Both the position numbers and the translations under genes were made by a program. From assembly GCA_020346245.1 (NCBI GenBank), contig CP070778.1:2965369-3029368 (forward strand): a stretch of 64,000 bases of DNA. The letters run 5' to 3'. Each line of letters starts with the position of its first letter. The stretch's first letter is position 1. The notes beneath the pieces were generated by a model. It was not told the DNA's origin, ran no database searches, and saw nothing but the letters and a program-made list of their open reading frames with translations. This document shows, in pieces, positions 1 to 7,970 of the stretch. The DNA is from Flavobacteriaceae bacterium. Lineage in GTDB: Bacteria > Bacteroidota > Bacteroidia > Flavobacteriales > Flavobacteriaceae.

Positions 1-1182
1 AGTGGCGAATTTCAGGGAATCTGCTACTTTAATACTATCTACAGAAATTAGCTCGCCATTATGATAGCGATCTGTGAATTTTTGATAATAATCTTTATTT
101 CCGTTTTTATAGGTCTTTTGAATAGATCGCCCCGTAGGTGTGTAATATCTCGACACTGTAAGTCTCACGGCAGAGCCGTCTCCCAATTCCATTTCACGCT
201 GTACCAGTCCTTTCCCGAAAGATCTGCGACCAATGATTGTGCCTATATCATTGTCTTGCAGGGCACCGGCAATGATTTCACTGGCGGAGGCAGAACGCTC
301 GTTTATTAATACATAGACCGGTTTATCTTCAAAACTACCCTTTTTGGTGGCAAAGGTTTTTTCTATCTGTCCTTTCTTATTTTTCGTATATAGGATTAAC
401 TTCCCATCCTGCAAAAATTCGTCGGCTAATTGTTCGGCAATTCCAAGATAACCTCCGGGGTTATCCCTAAGATCCAATGCTAGCTTTTTAGCACCCTGTC
501 GCTGCAATATTCGCAGGGCCATATTAAATTCTTTATAGGTTGATTCGGCAAATCTATTTATTTTGATATATCCCATTTCGGGAGTAAGCATATAATATGC
601 CTGAACGCTCTTTATAGGTATGCGGTCTCTCTTAAGATTTACTCTGAACATTTTGTTTTCAGATTTTCGATAAACCTTAAGCTCTACTGAAGAACCATTT
701 TGTCCCTTTAACCTATCTACAATTGCTTCGCTTGGCAGTCTTTTGCCATAAAGGGTGTCGTTGCCTGCCATTAGTATTCTATCTCCTGCCTTAATTCCTT
801 TTAGGTAACTAGGGCCCTTTTCTACAGTACGAATTACCGTGATCGTATCCTTATACATATAAAAATTTATCCCTATTCCTACAAAATCTCCCTTCATATT
901 CTCGGCAACACGCCTCATTTCACTTTTGGGAATATAAACTGAATGAGGATCCAATTTATCCAGAATATTATTTACGGTTACATCTACTATACTGTCCGTA
1001 TTGATTTCATCAACATATTCATAATCAATATAATCTATTAGCCTGTTGAGCTTATCCTTTTTAGAATTTGTCGTAAATAATTTCTCAGGAGTATCGTTAA
1101 AATGAAGTTTCCCACCCACAAAAATTCCAAGCGATAAAGCTAGTGCTATAATTGTTGGCCATATATAATAAAGTTTCTTCAT
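1..1182 (-). CDS. S41 family C-terminal processing peptidase (CtpA/Prc-like), 3' end cut by the window
   Basis: Envelope serine protease that trims or degrades periplasmic proteins. The 394 readable codons start with an ATG at 1180-1182 and run off the left edge, so the C-terminus is missing. An N-terminal signal anchor (about residues 5-24) is followed by a PDZ domain (about 90-170, with VGIGINF and the GPSYLKGIKAGD loop) and the S41 core. The nucleophile lies in NERSASASE near residue 299 and the general base Lys in SFGKGLVQ near 324, so the Ser-Lys dyad is intact. The gene starts 15 bases after the dCMP deaminase stop and is probably cotranscribed with it. Substrates cannot be told from sequence. 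Confidence 0.93.
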   Translation of the reverse strand, partial: MKKLYYIWPTIIALALSLGIFVGGKLHFNDTPEKLFTTNSKKDKLNRLIDYIDYEYVDEINTDSIVDVTVNNILDKLDPHSVYIPKSEMRRVAENMKGDFVGIGINFYMYKDTITVIRTVEKGPSYLKGIKAGDRILMAGNDTLYGKRLPSEAIVDRLKGQNGSSVELKVYRKSENKMFRVNLKRDRIPIKSVQAYYMLTPEMGYIKINRFAESTYKEFNMALRILQRQGAKKLALDLRDNPGGYLGIAEQLADEFLQDGKLILYTKNKKGQIEKTFATKKGSFEDKPVYVLINERSASASEIIAGALQDNDIGTIIGRRSFGKGLVQREMELGDGSAVRLTVSRYYTPTGRSIQKTYKNGNKDYYQKFTDRYHNGELISVDSIKVADSLKFAT

Positions 1183-1197
1183 TAGTTGAAATAAAAT

Positions 1198-1638
1198 TTA
1201 AACAACGTTTTCAATGGAAGGGAGGTGTTGCAATTCTACTCCTGCCCTTTTTAGAAAATCCAATCCTGAATTATCCTTGTATACAATCTGATATACAACA
1301 CGTTTGATACCAGATTGGTGAATAAGCTTACTGCATTCCCGGCAAGGCGATAACGTTATATACAAGGTCGCTCCTTCGCAAGACTGAGTTGAAGCAGCCA
1401 CTTTAGAGAGGGCATTGGCTTCTGCATGTAAAACATACCATTTGGTATAGCCTTCTTCATCTTCACAAAAATTCTCAAACCCGGTTGGTGTCCCGTTATA
1501 CCCATCAGAGATAATCATCCTATCCTTAACCACAATAGCCCCAACCTGCTTTCGCTTGCAATAGGATAATTTACCCCATTCATGAGCCATTCTCAAATAA
1601 GCCTTGTCGTATTTTTCCTGTTTACTTTGTTTCACCAA
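1198..1638 (-). CDS. dCMP deaminase family protein (ComEB-like)
   Basis: Zinc hydrolase predicted to deaminate dCMP to dUMP, feeding thymidylate synthesis. The 146-residue protein has both zinc motifs of the cytidine/deoxycytidylate deaminase fold: HAEANAL (His71, catalytic Glu73) and PCREC (Cys99, Cys102). The length is normal for the family. No ATG fits: the frame closes at a TAA a few codons upstream, and the first usable starts are TTG at 1636-1638 and the adjacent GTG, so a non-ATG start is likely. It lies directly upstream of the S41 protease gene. The family assignment is firm; dCMP as substrate is inferred from homology. Confidence 0.92.
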   Translation of the reverse strand: MVKQSKQEKYDKAYLRMAHEWGKLSYCKRKQVGAIVVKDRMIISDGYNGTPTGFENFCEDEEGYTKWYVLHAEANALSKVAASTQSCEGATLYITLSPCRECSKLIHQSGIKRVVYQIVYKDNSGLDFLKRAGVELQHLPSIENVV

Positions 1639-1797
1639 ACAGAATCTTTATATGTACAAATTAATTCAGGCAAAGCACTAAGATACCCGCTTTGGGAAAG
1701 TCCCACAACCTTATACGGTTAATTTTTATTTAAAACCGTTGTCTGGTATAAAACATTTCTGTTTTCAGACTAAAGTCTATGTGCGGCAACATTGCCA

Positions 1798-2382
1798 TTA
1801 CCAGGGCCAGCTATCTATTAGCATGGGTATTGTAAGCAAAATTATAGCCAACAAAACAAACACAGTGAATACCACCCTTTTAATTCCAAATTTATTTTGA
1901 AAGATATAGGCCAGTATTAGTATGGAAAATATTACTATAACCTGCGAAATCTCTATCCCGCTTGCAAATCCCAGCAAAGGTCCTATTTTTTCATCTTCTT
2001 CGCTCATCAGCATATTGAAGTAATTGGAGAATCCAAACCCGTGTATAATGCCAAAAAAAGTAGTGCTGAATTCGAGTAAATATCCCCTGGTTCCAGATTG
2101 GACAGCAAAAACCTGAAATATATTATAGGATGCTGTTAACAATATGGTTAGTGGAATTAAAAATTCAACCAATTCCACATCAGCCTTAACAATCGAATAG
2201 GCAGATAACGCTAAGGAAATACAATGTGCGATGGTAAATAATGTAGCCAATACAATTACTTTCCTCCAGTGCTTAAAAGTAAAAGGAGCAGTTAAGGCCG
2301 TTAAAAATAGCACATGATCATACGCTCCCCAATCTAAGACATGGTTAATACCAAGTTTGCAATAGAACCAAAAATCATACAT
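1798..2382 (-). CDS. HupE/UreJ-like integral membrane protein
   Basis: A 194-residue protein, almost entirely hydrophobic, with about six or seven membrane segments. Features match the HupE/UreJ_2 group: an early GINHVLDWGAYDHVLF segment with His and Asp, FTIAHCISLAL in the next helices and FFGIIHGFGFSN in the middle. HupE/UreJ proteins are linked to nickel or cobalt uptake beside hydrogenase or urease genes in some bacteria. No hydrogenase or urease gene lies here, so metal transport is only a possibility. It sits 159 bases upstream of the dCMP deaminase gene, same strand. Start ATG at 2380-2382. Confidence 0.8.
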   Translation of the reverse strand: MYDFWFYCKLGINHVLDWGAYDHVLFLTALTAPFTFKHWRKVIVLATLFTIAHCISLALSAYSIVKADVELVEFLIPLTILLTASYNIFQVFAVQSGTRGYLLEFSTTFFGIIHGFGFSNYFNMLMSEEDEKIGPLLGFASGIEISQVIVIFSILILAYIFQNKFGIKRVVFTVFVLLAIILLTIPMLIDSWPW

Positions 2383-2461
2383 TTAATTAAATTTGAAATA
2401 ACATCATTTAAAAATTAGTTGACAGTTCGTATAAGAGAAATTTTCTGCTACCAAAACGGGA

Positions 2462-3193
2462 TTAGATTCCTCTTTCCTTTTGAATTTGTTCATAGGCTCG
2501 CTGAACTTCCTTAAACTTTTCCTCAGCACCTTTTTTAATGGCCTCATTCTCTGTGATTACCTTATCCGGATGATATTTTTTTGCCATTTTCCGATATGCT
2601 TTTTTAACTTCCTCATCGGAAGCTGCCTTTTCTATTTCCAATATTTTGTAGGCATTGTCGGCAGATTTTATAAACATTGCCTTAATACTTTCAAAATCAT
2701 TCCTTCCAACCCTGAGGTAACCCGCTATTTCCTTTATTTTCTCTATTTCCAAATTACTTAAGGCACTATCGGCCTGTGCAATCCCAAAAAGAAAATGTAA
2801 TAATTGCAAACGCACTTCATAGCGCGTGCGCTGATTCAGGTAAGTACAGATGCGCCGGGCAGATATCTCCCTGTTTTTTATAACCTCATTAAATGTTCTG
2901 AAAATAGCATTCGCCTTTTCTTTACCATATGTGCTTAGAAAATATTGTCTGACATAGTCTAATTCGCGCTGACTTACTTGTCCATCTGCCTTAATCACAA
3001 TGGAACAAAGAGAAAGAAGGTTTAGTTCAAAATCTGCCGGAGACACACTTTGTCGGGTAAAATCGCTGAATACCGTTCTGCCTCCCGAACTGCTATTTAA
3101 ATTATCTATAAAACTCCCTACTAAAAAGCCCAGAATAGCTCCAGGCAAACGGAAAAGAAAATAACCCAATATTGCGGCGAACCACCTTAGCAT
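2462..3193 (-). CDS. DjlA-like membrane-anchored TerB/J-domain co-chaperone
   Basis: Predicted type III membrane protein whose J domain stimulates DnaK ATPase. An N-terminal hydrophobic segment ([20 protein letters not shown]) precedes a helical TerB-like region with acidic residues ([11 protein letters not shown]) and a C-terminal J domain over the last 60 or so residues with the diagnostic HPD in KKYHPDK. This order (membrane segment, TerB, J domain last) is that of DjlA. The open frame reaches back to an ATG at 3239-3241, but the extra 16 residues are atypical and the ATG at 3191-3193 puts the membrane segment at the N-terminus, so I prefer it. Divergent from the bacilliredoxin gene. Confidence 0.85.
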   Translation of the reverse strand: MLRWFAAILGYFLFRLPGAILGFLVGSFIDNLNSSSGGRTVFSDFTRQSVSPADFELNLLSLCSIVIKADGQVSQRELDYVRQYFLSTYGKEKANAIFRTFNEVIKNREISARRICTYLNQRTRYEVRLQLLHFLFGIAQADSALSNLEIEKIKEIAGYLRVGRNDFESIKAMFIKSADNAYKILEIEKAASDEEVKKAYRKMAKKYHPDKVITENEAIKKGAEEKFKEVQRAYEQIQKERGI

Positions 3194-3288
3194 AACCGTA
3201 GTAAAATTTGGGCAAATATAGGATAATATCAATGAATACATTACTTAAAGAATGGTTAAGCTTTGCACTATGGATATTACAATTTCAC

Positions 3289-3296
3289 TATCTTTG
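3289..3296 (+). promoter_or_regulatory. Predicted -7 box of the bacilliredoxin promoter
   Basis: TATCTTTG is an exact match to the Bacteroidota TAnnTTTG box. A TTTG at 3262-3265 could be the -33 element, though the 23-base gap is slightly long. A transcript starting near 3303 would have a leader of about 14 bases before the ATG at 3317. Confidence 0.55.
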
Positions 3297-3316
3297 CGAA
3301 TAGTTTAATTAAAAAA

Positions 3317-3733
3317 ATGCTTATGTATCCTGAAGAATTAGTAAAACCAATGAGAGCAGATCTGGCTTCAGCCGGGTTTGAAGAATTATATTCAGCAGAG
3401 GCAGTTGAAAGTGCTATTAAGCAAGAAGGTACAACCTTGGTGGTTGTTAATTCTGTTTGTGGATGTGCTGCTGCAAATGCTAGACCAGCTGCTAAATTAA
3501 GTCTGGCAAATGGTAAAAAACCGGACCATCTTATCACTGTTTTTGCAGGGGTAGACACGGAAGCAGTAGACGCCGCAAGAAATCTCATGATTCCGTTTCC
3601 TCCATCATCCCCCAGCATGGCTTTGTTTAAAAATGGAGAATTGGTACATATGATTGAAAGACATCATATAGAAGGAAGACCTGCAGAATTAATTTCAGAG
3701 AATTTAATGCAAGCCTACGAGGAATTTTGTTAA
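3317..3733 (+). CDS. BrxA/BrxB family bacilliredoxin (YphP/YqiW)
   Basis: Cytoplasmic thioredoxin-fold protein of the BrxA/BrxB (DUF1094) family, which in Bacillus removes bacillithiol from mixed disulfides. The 138-residue protein has the family CGC active site in NSVCGCAAANARP (Cys48 and Cys50), the PPSSPSMALF segment with the cis-Pro region, and a typical start MYPEELVKPMR. An upstream in-frame start adds 18 unlikely residues; the ATG at 3317 matches the usual length. Whether this organism makes bacillithiol is not shown here. Monocistronic: own promoter box before it, terminator-like hairpin after it. Confidence 0.92.
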   Translation: MLMYPEELVKPMRADLASAGFEELYSAEAVESAIKQEGTTLVVVNSVCGCAAANARPAAKLSLANGKKPDHLITVFAGVDTEAVDAARNLMIPFPPSSPSMALFKNGELVHMIERHHIEGRPAELISENLMQAYEEFC

Positions 3734-3842
3734 CTTTTGTTGTAACAGTATGCTTTATTTCCCTGATATCTCTTAAATTTTCCAAACAGCTTATTAACCT
3801 CTATTATTAAAACAACGTTTTTTAATTCGTATAAAAAATGGT

Positions 3843-3875
3843 AAAAACCCGCTTCTATAGAAGTGGTTTTTTATT
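3843..3875 (+). terminator. Terminator-like hairpin after the bacilliredoxin gene
   Basis: An imperfect stem of AAAAACC-CTTC against GAAG-GGTTTTT with a TATA loop is followed by a T-rich run. It lies 110 bases past the bacilliredoxin stop and just before plsC, so it would separate the two transcripts. Confidence 0.6.
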
Positions 3876-3883
3876 TTTGTGCC

Positions 3884-4618
3884 ATGCAAAAAATATTGGC
3901 GTATCCGCTTACGGTACTATATTTTATTTTTTTTGGGATAGTTCTGGTGGTCTTCCATCCTATTCAGTGGATCTGCTTTAATCTTTTTGGGTATAATGCG
4001 CATAAAAAGAGTGTAAGTATCCTCAATTTAGCATTAATACGGTGTACGCATGTACTGGGAACCAGATATACTTTTACCAATCCCTATAGTATTCCTGCGA
4101 ACAGACCACTAATTATAATAGCAAATCATCAAAGCATGAACGATATTCCCCCTATAATATGGTTTATGCGCAACCACCACCCCAAATTTGTTAGCAAAAT
4201 TGAACTTGGAAAAGGAATTCCCAGTGTTTCATACAATCTTAGACATGGCGGATCTGTACTTATTGACAGAAAAGATGCGAAACAAGCCCTGATGGAAATA
4301 TCCAAACTAGGCCAATATGTAGAGAAATTTAATAGAAGTGCAGTCATATTCCCGGAAGGAACCCGAAGCAGGACGGGACATCCAAAAAAATTCCAGACAA
4401 CAGGCTTAAAAGTTCTTATGAAAAAAGCACCCTCGGCTTTGATAGTTCCAATTAGTATTAATAATTCCTGGAAAATGCTTCGTTACGGGAAATTTCCATA
4501 TGGGATAGGGTCGCATTTAACCTTTAATGTTCATAAACCGATTGATAACAAGGGTAATCCGGAGGAATTAATTGAAAAAGCAGAACAAGCGATAACTGAT
4601 GGCGTAACTTCTTTTTAA
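3884..4618 (+). CDS. plsC: 1-acyl-sn-glycerol-3-phosphate acyltransferase (PlsC family)
   Basis: Inner-membrane enzyme that adds the second acyl chain to lysophosphatidic acid, giving phosphatidic acid. The 244-residue protein has a hydrophobic N-terminal segment (about residues 8-35), the catalytic NHQSMND motif (His82, Asp87) and the phosphate-binding FPEGTRSR block (155-162), in the usual order. The frame is open back to a GTG at 3863, but that lies inside the terminator hairpin, so the ATG at 3884 is chosen. The stop TAA overlaps the ATG of the HD-domain gene (TAATG), pointing to translational coupling. A TATTTTTG box ends only 4 bases before the ATG. Confidence 0.93.
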   Translation: MQKILAYPLTVLYFIFFGIVLVVFHPIQWICFNLFGYNAHKKSVSILNLALIRCTHVLGTRYTFTNPYSIPANRPLIIIANHQSMNDIPPIIWFMRNHHPKFVSKIELGKGIPSVSYNLRHGGSVLIDRKDAKQALMEISKLGQYVEKFNRSAVIFPEGTRSRTGHPKKFQTTGLKVLMKKAPSALIVPISINNSWKMLRYGKFPYGIGSHLTFNVHKPIDNKGNPEELIEKAEQAITDGVTSF

Positions 4619-5277
4619 TGAACCAGAAAACAATTTTAAAAAATACCGAAATATTTGTCAAACAAAGGTTCAAAGGTGCAGAAGGGGGCCACGATTGGTT
4701 TCATACGAAAAGGGTATTGGCGAATTCTATTCATATAGCCAAGAAAGAAAATGCCAATTTATTTGTAGTTCAGCTGGCCGCACTGTTGCATGATATTGCA
4801 GATTCAAAGTTCCATGATGGAGACGAAACCCTGGGCCCTAAGGTAGCAACTGAATTCTTGAAAGAACAAAAGGTAGATCAGGTATACAGGGAACACGTAG
4901 TTAAAATAATAGAATCCGTATCATTTAAGAACAGTCTGGCCCCTTTGGAAAATACCTTTAGCTCAATAGAAATGCAGATTGTACAGGATGCCGACAGATT
5001 GGACGCTATTGGGGCAATAGGTATTGCCCGTGCGTTTAACTATGGGGGGTATAAAAACCGGGAACTTTATAATCCTAAGATTACTCCAAATATGAATATG
5101 AGCAAAGAGGAATACAAGAAGTCTAAAACCCCGACGATTAATCATTTTTACGAAAAATTGCTGCTCCTAAAGGAAAAAATGAACACTCCCACTGGTAAAA
5201 AGCTTGCGGAAAAACGTCATGAATTCATGCTCAGTTACCTTAACCAATTCTTCCAGGAATGGGAAGGCACAAAATAA
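4618..5277 (+). CDS. HD-domain phosphohydrolase (YedJ/YpgQ-like)
   Basis: Predicted metal-dependent phosphohydrolase of 219 residues. The HD signature is complete: His29 in HDWFHTKRV, His58-Asp59 in LLHDIADSKFHDGDE, and Asp126 in QDADRLDAIGAIGIARAF, which is diagnostic of the YedJ/YpgQ branch. Some members of that branch are reported to hydrolyse nucleotides, but the substrate here is unknown. The ATG overlaps the plsC stop by one base, so the two genes are almost certainly one operon, perhaps only for convenience. Confidence 0.88.
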   Translation: MNQKTILKNTEIFVKQRFKGAEGGHDWFHTKRVLANSIHIAKKENANLFVVQLAALLHDIADSKFHDGDETLGPKVATEFLKEQKVDQVYREHVVKIIESVSFKNSLAPLENTFSSIEMQIVQDADRLDAIGAIGIARAFNYGGYKNRELYNPKITPNMNMSKEEYKKSKTPTINHFYEKLLLLKEKMNTPTGKKLAEKRHEFMLSYLNQFFQEWEGTK

Positions 5278-5375
5278 CCTGGTTTTAATTTATCCAAATT
5301 GGCTATCTTCATCACGGAATAATAATACATCCCTTTATTCGTATCTTAAATTGTTATTTCGAAATCAACTCCTAT

Positions 5376-6788
5376 ATGAAGAGAAGAATATTTGTCAAAA
5401 ATTTAGCTACAACTTCTGCCGCTTTTTCAATTGTACCCAGCTTTGTTTTGGGTAAAAATCATGTACCGCCAAGCGATACATTATATGTCTCGGCTTTTGG
5501 TGTAGGAGGTCGTGGTGCAAGCGTTATGAGAGGTCTTGATATGACGAAGAAGGTAAAGTATGTTTCTTTATGCGACGTATATGATCGAAGAGCAGCGAGC
5601 AGATACATGAAAAATCCAAAAGTAAAACGATACAAGGACTTTAGAAAAGTTTTTGATAATCATTTAAATGAAATTGATGCCATAATGGTAGCATCTCCAG
5701 ATCATACACATGCAACTATTTCTTTGCCATTTATGCGTGAAAAAAAACATGCCTATGTAGAGAAACCATTAACCCATAATATTGCAGAAGCCCGCTTAAT
5801 GACTAAAGTTGCACATGAAAATGGGGTTGTTACTCAAATGGGAAACCAGGGTGCCTCCAGCAATGGCAGCCGGGAGGCCAAAGAATGGATACAATCTGGA
5901 ATAATAGGGAAGGTTGAAAGGGTTGATTGCTGGACGAACAGACCCGTGTGGCCGCAAGGGGTTCCTGCACCTACTGAGGCAGATCCAATTCCCGAAGGGC
6001 TGGATTGGGATTTATGGTTGGGGCCGGCCGCAATGCGCGACTATAATGATTCCTATCTTCCTTTTAAATGGCGAGGTTGGTGGGATTTTGGAACCGGAGC
6101 ATTAGGTGATATGGGTTGTCATATCATGGAAACCCCTTTTGGAGTGTTAGACCTGGGCTATCCCACGGAAGCTGAAGCCAGTTGTACTACGAATTGGATA
6201 GGAGACTTTATTGAAGCCGACTATAGTCAATCGTGTCCGGCTTCTTCAGTGGTGAGGCTTAAATTTAATACTGTCGAACATGGTGAAATTGCATTAAACT
6301 GGTATGATGGCGGAATAATGCCCGATTTACCTGACGAATTAAAAGACGGTGAAAAAATTGGAGACACTGGTGGTGGTACTATTTTTTATGGCACTAATGG
6401 TATTCTGATCTGTGACACCTATTCCAGAAATGCAAGACTTTTACCATCAGAAAGGATGCTGGATATTAAACCGCCTGAACCTTATTTGGATAGAATCCCA
6501 GGGGATACCGGTGGTCATCAAAGTAATTGGGTTGACGCCTGTATGAAAGGCTTAAAGACTTCTTCTGGTTTTGAGCGTTCAGGACCTTTGACGGAAGCTG
6601 TATTAATGGGAAACCTTGCTATAAAATCATTTCAGTATAAAGAGCCTAATGTAAATGGCCGGGGCTTTACTTATCCCGGCAGAAGAAAAATACTTTGGGA
6701 TGGAGAGAATATGAGAGTAACAAATTACGAAAAGGCAAATGAGTGGGTCCAGGGTACCTATCGAAAAGGATGGGAACTTAGTAAGTGA
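5376..6788 (+). CDS. Tat-exported Gfo/Idh/MocA family oxidoreductase
   Basis: NAD(P)-dependent sugar oxidoreductase family protein of 470 residues, predicted to act outside the cytoplasm. The N-terminus is a twin-arginine signal (KRRIFVKNLATTSAAFS, then cleavage after the hydrophobic stretch). A Rossmann domain follows (VGGRGASVMRGL) with the family EKPLTHN motif, then a C-terminal alpha/beta substrate domain including FGTGALGDMGCHIMETPF. Tat export suggests that the nucleotide cofactor is bound before secretion, as in glucose-fructose oxidoreductase and GH109-type enzymes. The substrate is unknown. The start ATG is followed immediately by the twin arginine, which supports it. Confidence 0.9.
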   Translation: MKRRIFVKNLATTSAAFSIVPSFVLGKNHVPPSDTLYVSAFGVGGRGASVMRGLDMTKKVKYVSLCDVYDRRAASRYMKNPKVKRYKDFRKVFDNHLNEIDAIMVASPDHTHATISLPFMREKKHAYVEKPLTHNIAEARLMTKVAHENGVVTQMGNQGASSNGSREAKEWIQSGIIGKVERVDCWTNRPVWPQGVPAPTEADPIPEGLDWDLWLGPAAMRDYNDSYLPFKWRGWWDFGTGALGDMGCHIMETPFGVLDLGYPTEAEASCTTNWIGDFIEADYSQSCPASSVVRLKFNTVEHGEIALNWYDGGIMPDLPDELKDGEKIGDTGGGTIFYGTNGILICDTYSRNARLLPSERMLDIKPPEPYLDRIPGDTGGHQSNWVDACMKGLKTSSGFERSGPLTEAVLMGNLAIKSFQYKEPNVNGRGFTYPGRRKILWDGENMRVTNYEKANEWVQGTYRKGWELSK

Positions 6789-6846
6789 TAAATTTATCAG
6801 CTGTTTTTAGGGCATTGAAGGTTATATCCGCTGCAAATAAATAGGG

Positions 6847-7923
6847 CTAATTGAATAGTTTCCATTGACCCTTTTTATATGGTTCGTATAAATCCCGATT
6901 TAATTTGGGAAATGATCTTCCTTCAAAATATTTCAATTTTGCCAATTTTGCCATATCCTGAATTTGTTTAGCTATTTGACCCTCACCTTTACCCCGCAAT
7001 CCAAATCTGCTGTCATTTAATGTTCCTCCATGGCATGAGGCTATAAGGTTCAATACCTTTTCTGCCTTATCAGGCATAATCTTCCTGATCCAATCTGTGA
7101 AAATAAGGCCAATAGCTCCATTCAATCGCACTATGGTATACGCAAAAGAAGAGGCTCCGTGATCAGCAGCCACCTTTGCCAAATTTATAATTTCATGACT
7201 GTTTATTCCAGGGATAATAGGGGCCAGCATAGCATTAACAGGGATTTTGTTCTCGGCTAAAATGGCTATTGTTTTTAATCGTTTATTAATAGTTGTTGTC
7301 CTGGGCTCTAAAATCCTTCTGGTATTTTCGGAGAGTGAAGTAAGTGAGATATTTACCCCTACCAGGCCATGGGTATTCAATTCCTTTAACAGGTCAAGGT
7401 CCCTTAAGATCAATGCGTTTTTGGTGATAATCCCAACAGGATGGCGGTACCGTAAAAATACTTCCAGACATGCCCGTGTAATTTTAAATTCCTGCTCTGC
7501 CGGTTGATAACAATCTGTATTTCCAGAAAGCACAATAGTTTCTGCTTTCCATTTACCACTTTTTAGTTTGGATTCCAGAAGGGAAGCAGCATCTTTCTTT
7601 ACTAAAATCTTTTGTTCAAAATCTAATCCTGCACTCAAACCCCAGAATTCATGAGTATTCCTGGCATAACAATATATACAACCGTGTTCACAACCCTGAT
7701 AAGGATTCATTGAATATTCCATCCCAACATCAGGACTGGTTACCTTATTTACAACTGTTTTGGGGAAAACAGCTAAGTATTCCGTTTTTCTCCTGGTGGT
7801 TTCTTCACCTTCCTTCTCGCAAAATTCAAGAAAATCCTGCTCTATTTCGTGTATGTGCTTAAGAAATTTGTTGGGCGTATTATGCTGTGCTCCCCTTCCC
7901 TTAATAAAATTGTTTTGCTTCAA
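6847..7923 (-). CDS. PA0069-like radical SAM protein
   Basis: A 358-residue radical SAM protein of the PA0069 / spore-photoproduct-lyase-like group. The cluster motif is CEHGCIYCYAR (Cys78, Cys82, Cys85), preceded by the group signature MEYSMNPYQG. The downstream barrel has GNTDCYQPAEQEFKITR and ITKNALILRD, also typical. SPL repairs DNA photolesions, but PA0069 proteins lack an assigned reaction, so no function is claimed. It is convergent with the oxidoreductase gene and follows a secreted-protein gene on the same strand after 47 bases. Confidence 0.88.
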   Translation of the reverse strand: MKQNNFIKGRGAQHNTPNKFLKHIHEIEQDFLEFCEKEGEETTRRKTEYLAVFPKTVVNKVTSPDVGMEYSMNPYQGCEHGCIYCYARNTHEFWGLSAGLDFEQKILVKKDAASLLESKLKSGKWKAETIVLSGNTDCYQPAEQEFKITRACLEVFLRYRHPVGIITKNALILRDLDLLKELNTHGLVGVNISLTSLSENTRRILEPRTTTINKRLKTIAILAENKIPVNAMLAPIIPGINSHEIINLAKVAADHGASSFAYTIVRLNGAIGLIFTDWIRKIMPDKAEKVLNLIASCHGGTLNDSRFGLRGKGEGQIAKQIQDMAKLAKLKYFEGRSFPKLNRDLYEPYKKGQWKLFN

Positions 7924-7970
7924 TAATTGGATTTATTCCAAATATATGGAATTTTTCCTATGTTAGCAAT

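Noticed and set aside
61..309. 82-codon plus-strand frame at the left edge
   Set aside because: Lies opposite the S41 protease coding region, which has clear PDZ and active-site motifs.
3239..3241. Upstream ATG for the TerB/J-domain protein
   Set aside because: Adds 16 residues that precede the expected N-terminal membrane segment; the ATG at 3191-3193 fits better, though not proven.
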